From Aequoribacter sp003520285 (GTDB taxonomy: Bacteria > Pseudomonadota > Gammaproteobacteria > Pseudomonadales > Halieaceae), in NCBI GenBank assembly GCA_963966765.1, contig CAXAAR010000001.1, forward strand, positions 4,262-68,261: a DNA stretch of 64,000 nucleotides, in the 5' to 3' direction. Shown piece after piece: positions 54,283 through 61,790 of this stretch. Both the position numbers and the translations under genes were made by a program. The notes beneath the pieces were generated by a model, which did no database searches, was not told where the DNA came from, and was given only the letters and a program-made list of their open reading frames with translations. How positions within the stretch are numbered: position 1 is the first letter of the stretch; each line of letters begins with the position of its first letter.

Positions 54283-55005
54283 CTAGCCCTCTGCTAAGGC
54301 TTGTCTTTGTGCTTCGAACAGTTGGCGAATCCCCGCCTCCGCCAAATCAAGCATCGTATTAAGCTCTGACCGATCAAAAGTCGCGCCCTCTGCCGTGCCT
54401 TGCACCTCAATAAGCCCGCCATCTTCGCCCATCACGACATTCATGTCGGTATCCGCAGAGGAATCTTCTGGGTAATCAAGATCCAGTACCGGCACCCCCT
54501 GATACAAGCCCACTGATACCGAGGCCACCAACTGTCGTAATGGATCTTGTTTCAGTGCTTTGTCTCGCTGCAGACCAACTAGGGCGTCGACCAAAGCCAC
54601 ACAGGCTCCCGTAATAGCCGCTGTTCGAGTGCCGCCATCCGCTTGAATCACGTCACAATCAACGGTAATCGTATAATCAGGCATCTTGCTTAAGTCCACC
54701 ACGGCGCGCAAAGACCGCCCTATGAGCCTTTGAATCTCTTGAGTTCTGCCACTTTGTTTGCCACGGGCAGCTTCACGATCCATGCGTGAACCTGTCGAAC
54801 GGGGCAACATCCCATATTCTGCGGTAATCCAGCCCTGTCCTTTACCTCGCAAGAACCGTGGCACAGAATCAGCAACCGAGGCAGTGCACAGAACCTTGGT
54901 ATTACCAAACTCGACCAGAACCGACCCTTCGGCATGGCAAGTAAAGCCTCGTGTAATCACAATGTTGCGAAGCTCATGCGGAGCGCGGGCGCTGGGTCTG
55001 GTCAT
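54283..55005 (-). CDS. rph: Ribonuclease PH
   Basis: Phosphorolytic 3'-5' exonuclease that trims tRNA precursors. The ATG at 55005 gives MTRPSARAPHELRNIVITRG, the standard opening; a start at 55035 is less likely. About 240 residues. Motifs: GQGWITAEYGMLPRSTGSR near 60, GRSLRAVVDL near 95 and the phosphate/metal region ADGGTRTAAITGA near 123. Divergent from yicC. Confidence 0.96.
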   Translation of the reverse strand: MTRPSARAPHELRNIVITRGFTCHAEGSVLVEFGNTKVLCTASVADSVPRFLRGKGQGWITAEYGMLPRSTGSRMDREAARGKQSGRTQEIQRLIGRSLRAVVDLSKMPDYTITVDCDVIQADGGTRTAAITGACVALVDALVGLQRDKALKQDPLRQLVASVSVGLYQGVPVLDLDYPEDSSADTDMNVVMGEDGGLIEVQGTAEGATFDRSELNTMLDLAEAGIRQLFEAQRQALAEG

Positions 55006-55111
55006 CGATTTCTCCGAAAAACCAGAGTATAGCAAAGCCAGCAGGAATCGGGGCGGGAGTTTCGCTGAATATCAGACTTACTGCTAAACTGCCTAGCAAC
55101 GAGGAGCACTT

Positions 55112-55981
55112 ATGACCCATAGCATGACAGGCTTTGGCCAATCCCAGAGCAACACCGACAGCAGCACGCTCGTGATCGAGATTCGCAGTGTCAATCACCG
55201 ACATCTGGAAATATCAATGCGGCTACCCGAAGCACTGGCTGCACTCGAGGTCCACCTCCGCAACCGTATTAAGCAAAGCCTCTCACGCGGCAAAATTGAT
55301 GTTCACATTCGCTTGCAACACTCAGATAAAAAACCCCAATCGACGGGGATCAATGAGGGCCATCTAGAATTGATTCTCGCCAGACTCCGGCATATTCAAA
55401 ATGCTGGCGGTGATCTGGTCAGTCCCGCCTCAGCCGCTGAAATAATGCGATTAGAGGGTATCATAGAACATCAAACCATCGATCTAACAACTCTCGGCGC
55501 TACTGTTCAAACGACTTTTGAAACGGCGCTTGAGCAGCTCCAAGCGAGCAGGGCAGGCGAAGGACTCGCACTAAAAAAGACCGTACTATCTCGTGTCACC
55601 GACATCACCGCGCAACTTGAGCAGATCAAAACCGTATTTCCCATGGCCAAACAAGGCTTCGAGGATCGGCTAAGAAATAAGCTCGCAGAATTGAGCGTAG
55701 AGATCGATGAGCAGCGTTTAGCGCAAGAGATCATCTTATTTACACAAAAAGCCGACATCGATGAAGAGCTCGACCGCCTCGAGGTGCACCTACGCGAGAT
55801 GAGGGCGATACTAGAAACGGCCGGCCCGTGTGGACGCAAGCTCGATTTTTTGATGCAAGAGCTTAACCGCGAGGCCAATACCATCGCATCAAAATCGATT
55901 CATACCGAAATTACTAAAGCATCTGTCGAAATTAAGGTATTGATTGAGCAGATGCGGGAGCAGATCCAAAACATCGAATAG
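55112..55981 (+). CDS. yicC: YicC family endoribonuclease
   Basis: Conserved protein of 289 residues; family members have endoribonuclease activity on RNA. The start MTHSMTGFGQSQ and IEIRSVNHRHLEISMRLPEA near residue 26 are hallmarks, with the C-terminal DUF1732 pattern GRKLDFLMQELNREANTIASK (cut: DFLMQELNREANTIAS) near 252. The ATG has GAGGAGCACTT upstream. gmk, the usual neighbour, does not follow: the accessory island begins after its terminator. Confidence 0.95.
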   Translation: MTHSMTGFGQSQSNTDSSTLVIEIRSVNHRHLEISMRLPEALAALEVHLRNRIKQSLSRGKIDVHIRLQHSDKKPQSTGINEGHLELILARLRHIQNAGGDLVSPASAAEIMRLEGIIEHQTIDLTTLGATVQTTFETALEQLQASRAGEGLALKKTVLSRVTDITAQLEQIKTVFPMAKQGFEDRLRNKLAELSVEIDEQRLAQEIILFTQKADIDEELDRLEVHLREMRAILETAGPCGRKLDFLMQELNREANTIASKSIHTEITKASVEIKVLIEQMREQIQNIE

Positions 55982-56007
55982 TTTTTTTACCCGTCCAAGA
56001 ATGTCTT

Positions 56008-56046
56008 AAAAGCCCTGTTACTTGCTTGTAAATACAGGGCTTTTTT
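56008..56046 (+). terminator. Rho-independent terminator after yicC
   Basis: Perfect 11-bp stem AAAAGCCCTGT (56008-56018) with ACAGGGCTTTT (56034-56044), a 15-base loop and a run of T to 56046. It begins 27 bp after the yicC stop. A 9-bp direct repeat CCCGTCCAA flanks it at 55990-55998 and 56053-56061. Confidence 0.9.
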
Positions 56047-56099
56047 ATTTTCCCCGTCCAAATCGGTTTGCAGATGTCCGTTACCAACTACCTGTTTAG

Positions 56100-56253
56100 T
56101 GGTGGGCAGAATGGTGGGCAGCCCCCTCATTTTGGCTCAATAAGCGTTTTGTGGTGAGCAAATTGGTGGGCAGTAAGTTACCCAATTTTCGCATTTAACT
56201 CGCCACCACAACAGGTTAGCTGCTGATTCAATAAGCAAATCGGTGGTGGGCAG
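56100..56253 (+). repeat. Four direct copies of TGGTGGGCAG upstream of integrase
   Basis: Exact 10-mers lie at 56100-56109, 56112-56121, 56164-56173 and 56244-56253, with an imperfect copy at 56152. A second pair, TCAATAAGC, occurs near 56137 and 56228. They sit in the roughly 310-bp gene-free stretch (55982-56295) between yicC and the integrase start. Clustered short direct repeats beside an integrase are typical of arm-type integrase or excisionase binding sites of integrative elements; that role is inferred. I see no gene in this stretch. Confidence 0.8.
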
Positions 56254-56295
56254 CCATGCTTGCCCCTCCATTATTTCAGCAACTATGGAGTAAAC

Positions 56296-57546
56296 ATGGG
56301 AAAACTCACAGCAAAACAGGTTATTGCATACAGCAAAGCCGACCCAAAAAATATTCAGACGGTGAAGGTCTATACTTTTGCGTCCGCAAACAGGGCTCGC
56401 CTTATTGGATGATCCGCTACACCGCAGCCAAAGGAAGACGAGAAGCAACCTTGGGACAATTTCCTTTAACGTCGTTGGCAGACGCTCGAATTGCCGCCGC
56501 TTATTTTCGAAAAGAAGTACGCGACGGCATAGATCCTCTTCTGGAAAAACAGAAAATCGAGTTACCTGACATTGAAACCGTGGATCAACTGTTCCATGAC
56601 TGGTATCGAACCGATCTGAGTAGACGACTAAAGCATCCCAAGATTCCGTATCGGGGGCTACACCAAAGACATAAGCCCAGTCATTGGCATTAAGTGTATT
56701 GCTGAGGTGACCGCACGCGACGTGCGCGAAGTATTAGAACGCATTCGAGAAAGTAACCGCCCTACCATTGCCAACGACACCTTGATGTACATGAAGCAGC
56801 TGTTTCGACATGCGATAAAGCTCGACTTAACCCTGAACAACCCAGCCGCAGCATTTACCGTGGACGATGCCGGTGGCGTGGAGTCCAGTAAAGACAGGAT
56901 GCTCAGCAAAGAGGAAATTCACTATGCCTTTAGTGTGTTTCATACCCATATCAATAGCTTTGGCCGTGATAACTACCTCGCTTGCTGCCTGTTTTTGGTG
57001 TTGGGCGTGCGCAAAAGCGAATTGTGCGAAGCCATGTGGCGTGAAATGGATTTAACCACAGGCGTGTGGGATCTACCTAAATAACGCGGCAAAACCGGCG
57101 TGCCAATCAGCATTCCCTTACCACGCCAAGCCATTGCTTGGTTTAACGAGCTGCGAATCCGCGCTTGTGGCTCGCCTTATGTTTTCCCAGCCAGACGAGC
57201 AAGCCATCGTCCGCATATGGGGCCAGATACACTGAACCGCGCCATTTCTAAACTCTTTGGTCGCGAGCCTGGGCGCAAAAAACAGCCACCCAATAAAATG
57301 GGTAAACTCGAACACTTCACCGTACACGATTTAGGCCGAACCTTTCTCAGCCTTGCCGCTTCTTTGGACATTGCAGGCAACGTGGCCGAACGCTGTCTTA
57401 ACTATAAGCTAAAAGGCGTTGAGGGCATCTACGACCGACACGATTACTTTGAAGAGCGCCGAATTGCTCATCAAACCGTGGCTGATGTGGTTGAACCACT
57501 GGTGAACTTTGAGCCCGCTTCACAACACCACACAGGAGGGTGCTAA
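56296..57546 (+). pseudogene. int: Tyrosine-recombinase integrase, decayed (DUF4102-type phage/ICE integrase)
   Basis: Remnant of an integrase of about 415 residues. ATG at 56296 (GGAG upstream) opens MGKLTAKQVIAYSKADPK. A lost base in the A-run 56346-56351 shifts the frame to YSDGEGLYFCVRKQGSPYWM. An extra base in the G-run 56653-56657 shifts it back to the first frame. A TAA at 57082-57084 then interrupts LPK*RGKTGVPI. The box I arginine (LGVRKSEL) and the final tyrosine (IYDRHDY) remain, but the box II motif reads HDLGRT where HDLRRT is usual, so the catalytic arginine is gone. Not functional as written. Confidence 0.93.
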
Positions 57547-57547
57547 C

Positions 57548-57886
57548 ATGCAATTAATGATGCGACCCGCCTCCATTACCTTTCCAATAGCCACACTGGC
57601 AGGCCTTGGTTGGTGTATTGGCATTGCCTTACTCGAACAACCTCATGGTATAGGCTACGCACTTACCCGGCATTGCCTGATGATATTCGTGCTACTCGCA
57701 CCTTGGCTGACGCTAAAACTTACGTTCTACGTGATTGTCAGCCTAGGACGCAAACTGGGGCTCAGCCCGCCTGCACGCCCAACGCATAGCCTAGGTTATG
57801 ACGAATCACTCTATTGGTTCAGAGTATTGGCCTTCTTCGATGGCAAACGCAGCCGTATGCCGAAAAGGTCCATCAGGCGAAACTAA
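57548..57886 (+). CDS. Small membrane protein of unknown function
   Basis: I do not recognise this 112-residue protein. The ATG at 57548 has a strong AGGAGG nine bases upstream and lies 1 bp after the integrase remnant, so the two were probably one transcript. Two hydrophobic helices are visible (about residues 7-27 and 42-68), followed by a basic tail with YDESLYWFRVLAFFDGKRSR. Small membrane proteins after integrases are common in integrative elements, but no role can be named. Confidence 0.65.
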   Translation: MQLMMRPASITFPIATLAGLGWCIGIALLEQPHGIGYALTRHCLMIFVLLAPWLTLKLTFYVIVSLGRKLGLSPPARPTHSLGYDESLYWFRVLAFFDGKRSRMPKRSIRRN

Positions 57887-57982
57887 CCAGCCACCCATTT
57901 GCTCACTTACCGTGGGCAGTTGGGACAATGGGGCAACACTTGATATGCCGAGCTTTAGAGGGTGAATAAGAGGAAATAAAAC

Positions 57983-58001
57983 TGCCCCAAGGAATGGGGC
58001 A
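57983..58001 (+). terminator. Possible weak hairpin upstream of higB
   Basis: TGCCCC (57983-57988) pairs with GGGGCA (57996-58001) around a 7-base loop. It lies between the small membrane protein and higB. There is no U-tract, so it may be a Rho-type or regulatory hairpin, or chance. Confidence 0.3.
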
Positions 58002-58054
58002 ATCGGGGCCGTGTTAACAACTCCTTTCAGTCAATCAAACTACAAACTTGCAAA

Positions 58055-58071
58055 AGTCCCAATATGGGACT
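58055..58071 (+). promoter_or_regulatory. Palindromic operator upstream of higBA
   Basis: AGTCCCA-ATA-TGGGACT is a perfect 7-bp inverted repeat 11 bp before the higB start. HigA antitoxins bind such palindromes to repress their own operon. Assignment by position and shape. Confidence 0.65.
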
Positions 58072-58082
58072 AACATCTGTTT

Positions 58083-58385
58083 ATGAGAATTATCGCACTA
58101 TCAACCTTAAAAACATTTTGGGAAGACAGCCCAGAATACATTGACGCGAAAGAGCCAACTTTAGCGTGGTATAGGCATGCATTAAACGCTGATTGGGGAT
58201 CACCGGCGGATGTGAAACAGGACTTTAGAAATGCCAGCATCCTCAAAGATGGGCGTGTCGTGTTTAACATTGCCGGTAATAAATACCGGTTAGTCGTTTG
58301 GATCAATTATGCCTACAAGGTGGTTTACATACGGTTTATCGGCAGCCATGCACAATACGATAAAATTGATGTGCAAACGATTTGA
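58083..58385 (+). CDS. higB: HigB-family mRNA interferase toxin
   Basis: RelE-fold toxin of 100 residues that cuts mRNA on the ribosome. It has the HigB pattern WYRHALNADWGSPADVKQDF near residue 29, DGRVVFNIAGNKYRLVVWIN near 55 and the closing YIRFIGSHAQYDKIDV, which includes the histidine and basic residues of the family. The toxin gene precedes the antitoxin, as usual for higBA. The 31-bp gap to higA contains AAGAGGTAAAT before its ATG. Confidence 0.92.
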   Translation: MRIIALSTLKTFWEDSPEYIDAKEPTLAWYRHALNADWGSPADVKQDFRNASILKDGRVVFNIAGNKYRLVVWINYAYKVVYIRFIGSHAQYDKIDVQTI

Positions 58386-58416
58386 AGTCAAAAGGTAGTA
58401 ACAAGAGGTAAATATA

Positions 58417-58788
58417 ATGGACATCAGACCTATTAAAACAGATGCCGACTACCGCGCGGCATTAAACGACATCGAAAACCTAATGATGGCGGAGCCTGAT
58501 ACCGTCGAAGGCGAAAAGCTGGACATTTTGGTTACGTTAGTTGAAGCCTACGAAGCAAAGCATTTTCCAATGGATTTGCCAGACCCTGTTGAGGCAATAA
58601 AGTTTGAGATGGAGCGCAAAGGCTTAACGGTTAAAGATCTTGAACCCATGATAGGTAAAAGCAATCGTGTTTATGAAATCCTAAACCATAAGCGATCACT
58701 CACGCTAAAAATGATTTGGAAACTTCATGAAGGGCTAGGTATTCCAGCAGAGTCGCTGATCAAGCCACCGCAAGTTCGCGCTTCATAG
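58417..58788 (+). CDS. higA: HigA-family antitoxin (Xre-type)
   Basis: Antitoxin of 123 residues that should bind HigB and the operator at 58055. The N-terminus (MDIRPIKTDADYRAALNDIE) is the HigA dimerisation/toxin-binding part. The C-terminal helix-turn-helix covers about 72-112 (ERKGLTVKDLEPMIGKSNRV then LTLKMIWKLHEGLGIPAESL). The primase-helicase gene follows after only 25 bp, so all three genes are likely transcribed together from the higB promoter. Confidence 0.93.
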   Translation: MDIRPIKTDADYRAALNDIENLMMAEPDTVEGEKLDILVTLVEAYEAKHFPMDLPDPVEAIKFEMERKGLTVKDLEPMIGKSNRVYEILNHKRSLTLKMIWKLHEGLGIPAESLIKPPQVRAS

Positions 58789-58813
58789 CGCTGCGCATAA
58801 AAATTATGTTGTC

Positions 58814-61222
58814 ATGAATGACGCTCACTACCTAAATATTTCGGCTATTGATAACAGGCTAGCTGAGCTTGAAAACGAAAAGCAACAGCTTCTCGCATTA
58901 AGAGAGGCTCTACGTAGCGCTCAAAACGAGCGTTCGGTACAGGTATTCACCCCAGAACAAAAAGTCGCCCTATTCAGACAACGATTTCGTGGGCGAGAGG
59001 ATATCTTTGCCAATCGTTGGCAAAACCAACAGGGCCGCAGTGGCTATTCTGTAGCCTGTGATAATGAGTGGGTAAGTGGGCTATGCAACAAACCCCGCAT
59101 TAAATGCCAAGACTGTTCACACCAAAAGTTTAGCGCATTAAACGAGCACATTATTTACAGGCACCTTGCCGGTCATCAAGTGGTTGGTCTGTATCCACTA
59201 CTTAGAGATAATTCGTGCTATTTGTTGGCAGCCGATTTTGATAAAGGCTGTTGGCAAGAAGAAGTCAAAGCAATGTCTAAAGCGTGCCAAGAGTTTGATA
59301 TCCCGCACGCGATAGAAATCTCGCGTTCTGGCAACGGGGCGCACTTATGGATCTTTTTTGAAACCAACATCCCAGCTAACCAAGCTCGGGCACTTGGTTT
59401 CGCTTTGCTTGATAAAGCCATGGAAATATTTCCAAATCTATCGTTTAACTCCTATGACAGGCTCTTTCCTAACCAAGATGTCCTTCCTGAGGGCGGGTTT
59501 GGCAATCTCATTGCGTTACCACTTCAAAAGGAGGCTCGCCTTTCAGGTCGTAGTTGCTTTGTTGACAGTGACCTGAATGCGATTGACGATCAATGGCGGT
59601 ATCTTGCAGATCTTAAAACGCTCACGCAATCGAGTATTGATCAACTCATAACAACCATTGCACCCGATACCCTATTACTGTCCGAACAAGGGCTAACAGA
59701 TAACCGCCCACCTTGGGAAATCACAGCCAAAGCCACACCAATAAAATTAGAGTCTTTGCCGAGAAACGTGACTATTACCTTGGCAAACCATATCTACTTT
59801 TTGATGAGCGAGTTACCTGGGCCACTACTGGCAGGACTAAAGCGATTAGCTAGTTTTTCTAATCCTGTGTTTTTTAAAACACAAGCTTTGCGCTTTTCAA
59901 CCTATGGCATTCCAAGGTTTATTTCCTGTGCTCGTATTGAAAACGGTTATCTAGCACTACCGCGAGGCTGTCTTGATGACGCGATTGCTTTGCTACAAGA
60001 GCACAATATTTCGCCACTATTTGACGACAAGCGTGAAACTGGCAAACCATTATCAAAACTTACCCCCGAGTTCACTTTGCGAAAGAATCAGCGGGAAGCA
60101 GTGGCTGCAATAACCAAACATGACTTCGGTATTTTGCATGCGCCAACCGCATTTGGAAAAACGGTTACAGCCATTGGTATGATCGTAAAACGCAAAGTAA
60201 ATACCCTAATACTGGTTCATAGCCGACAACTGCTCGAACAATGGCAAGAGCGATTACGCACGTTCCTACCAGAAGTAAACATTGGCAGTATAGGAGGAGG
60301 TAAAAGAAAGCCGAGTGGCATTATCGACATTGCCACCTACCAAAGCTTGGTTAATAAAAAAGACAACTCCATCACGCCTCTCATCCAAGACTACGGCCAC
60401 ATTATTGTTGATGAATGCCATCACTTATCCGCGCCAAGGTTTGAAATGGTACTCAACGAGGTAAGAGCAAAATATGTATTGGGCCTAACAGCAACACCTG
60501 AGCGACAAGATGGCCATCAGAAGATCATTTTTATGGCGGCAGGGCCTATTCGCTGCAAAGTGAAACAAAGCCCTGATGAGCAATTTACTCAAACCGTGAT
60601 GATTCATCAGCTCTACGATATACCGCCAACTGAGCTAATAAAAAAAGATGAGCGCCCGAAAATAAGCGATGCCTACCGCTGGCTCGTCGATAATGAGCAA
60701 CGTACTTCAAAAATCGTCTCAGACGCCTCTCAGTGTGTTCAAAATGGCGGACACCCGTTAGTCCTTACAGAGCGTAGAGAGCACGCAGAGTACATACACT
60801 CACGACTTACCGAGTTGGGTATAAGCACTGTCGTACTCAAAGGCGCCATGAAAGCTGCGGAACGCAAGAACGCTGACAATCATCTGCAATCGGCTCAAGT
60901 CGTCGTCGCAACAGGAAAATATGTAGGCGAAGGATTTGACCTGCCAAGACTGGATACGTTGTTTTTGGCCATGCCTATCGCATGGAAAGGTACATTGGCT
61001 CAATATGCCGGTCGTATTCATCGTGAATCGGAAGGAAAAACACAAGTCACCATTCACGACTATGTGGACTGCGCCCTCCCTATGCTGCAACGCATGTTTA
61101 AAAAACGCGAGAAAAGCTACAAGGCAATGGGGTACGCCCTTGAATACTTTGAGGGTAACAGTGACAAGCAACCTTCACTGAAGTTGGAAGACGCCTCTCC
61201 ATCAAATCCCAAGTCAAATTAG
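58814..61222 (+). CDS. Primase-helicase fusion (TOTE-type AEP primase domain plus SF2 helicase)
   Basis: An 802-residue protein. Order: coiled coil at about 8-40; a cysteine cluster (CDNEWVSGLCNKPRIKCQDC near 77) that may bind zinc; an archaeo-eukaryotic primase domain at about 50-270 with metal aspartates in AADFDKG near 141 and SGNGAHLWIFF near 172; then an SF2 helicase from about 425 with Walker A APTAFGKT (443), motif II VDECHH (533), motif III TATPERQ (559) and motif VI QYAGRIHRE (729). The family is known from TOTE conflict systems and is thought to act on foreign nucleic acid; function here is untested. It is linked to higBA. Composition is AT-richer than the core genome. Confidence 0.88.
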   Translation: MNDAHYLNISAIDNRLAELENEKQQLLALREALRSAQNERSVQVFTPEQKVALFRQRFRGREDIFANRWQNQQGRSGYSVACDNEWVSGLCNKPRIKCQDCSHQKFSALNEHIIYRHLAGHQVVGLYPLLRDNSCYLLAADFDKGCWQEEVKAMSKACQEFDIPHAIEISRSGNGAHLWIFFETNIPANQARALGFALLDKAMEIFPNLSFNSYDRLFPNQDVLPEGGFGNLIALPLQKEARLSGRSCFVDSDLNAIDDQWRYLADLKTLTQSSIDQLITTIAPDTLLLSEQGLTDNRPPWEITAKATPIKLESLPRNVTITLANHIYFLMSELPGPLLAGLKRLASFSNPVFFKTQALRFSTYGIPRFISCARIENGYLALPRGCLDDAIALLQEHNISPLFDDKRETGKPLSKLTPEFTLRKNQREAVAAITKHDFGILHAPTAFGKTVTAIGMIVKRKVNTLILVHSRQLLEQWQERLRTFLPEVNIGSIGGGKRKPSGIIDIATYQSLVNKKDNSITPLIQDYGHIIVDECHHLSAPRFEMVLNEVRAKYVLGLTATPERQDGHQKIIFMAAGPIRCKVKQSPDEQFTQTVMIHQLYDIPPTELIKKDERPKISDAYRWLVDNEQRTSKIVSDASQCVQNGGHPLVLTERREHAEYIHSRLTELGISTVVLKGAMKAAERKNADNHLQSAQVVVATGKYVGEGFDLPRLDTLFLAMPIAWKGTLAQYAGRIHRESEGKTQVTIHDYVDCALPMLQRMFKKREKSYKAMGYALEYFEGNSDKQPSLKLEDASPSNPKSN

Positions 61223-61650
61223 CAAGCCGCTCTTCGTTGAACACTTCCCCATGCTTTTATAGCCATACGCCAAAACCACTATCCGTTTGGCTTTTGGATC
61301 GAAACGCCAAACAGGGAAATCAGCCTATTTACTGTTTGGCTTCTCGATTGAAATCCAAAGCAGGTAGGCCATGCCAGTACTGGCTCAAAGCAAGGTTTGG
61401 CACTTTTTTCGCCCTAAACCAACATCGGCATGAAAGTACAAACCGTTTGTTTTTTCAAACCCAGAATGCAAACGATCGTTTGACGTCTCGATTTTTTTGC
61501 ACTAGTTATATACAAGACACGCACCTTATCACCACTGATAATAGCGCAAGGGTATTTTCCGTTTAGGACGATTACAAACCTCGTACACAGTAAGTAGGTG
61601 CACCACATTGCTCAAAACTCGGTTTTGGTGAGTGGTTTCAATTCAGTCTT
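61223..61650. other. Noncoding region after the primase-helicase with repeated GTTTGG/CCAAAC elements
   Basis: About 430 bp without a convincing gene; an open frame from a TTG at 61237 lacks a ribosome site and resembles nothing I know. GTTTGGC or its complement occurs at 61285, 61306, 61334 and 61395, and a perfect 14-bp palindrome CAAACGATCGTTTG lies at 61469-61482. These could be protein-binding sites, a structured RNA, or remains of a repeat element. Confidence 0.5.
61283..61364 (+). repeat. Two diverged 33-bp direct repeats that also form an inverted repeat
   Basis: Copies at 61283-61315 and 61332-61364 are identical at 25 of 33 positions by hand alignment (both begin C-GTTTGGCTT and end CAGG). 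Inside them, 61298-61314 and 61332-61348 are 17-nt inverted arms with two mismatches around a 17-nt loop, so the transcript could fold into a hairpin. Confidence 0.7.
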
Positions 61651-61652
61651 GA

Positions 61653-61770
61653 TATGTCGAGTGTATCGACATACAAGAAAGTCACGTCGAAAAAACATAA
61701 AAAATCTACATATAAAATTGATATGTCGATCTAATCGACATAAACTGACCCAATAGTTCATTTATGTCGA
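61653..61770 (+). promoter_or_regulatory. Two identical palindromes plus half-site upstream of fic
   Basis: TATGTCGA-N5-TCGACATA occurs at 61653-61673 and again at 61722-61742; the half-site TATGTCGA returns at 61763-61770, just before the preferred fic start. Each full site has 8-bp arms and a 5-bp spacer. The repeated spacing suggests a dimeric repressor binding several sites to control fic. The regulator is not identified; the fic product itself has a C-terminal winged helix. Confidence 0.75.
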
Positions 61771-61790
61771 TAAGAACTGGAAATTTAAAC

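Noticed and set aside
56100..56253. CRISPR array
   Set aside because: The repeats are only 10 bp with irregular spacing and no cas genes; they fit integrase-arm sites better.
61283..61482. Integron attC-type recombination sites
   Set aside because: The repeats read GTTTGGC/GCCAAAC and do not fit the GTTRRRY and RYYYAAC core sites; no integron integrase is present.
61237..61566. 109-codon open frame after the primase-helicase
   Set aside because: Starts at TTG without a ribosome site and is built from the repeated GTTTGG DNA; no recognisable protein features.
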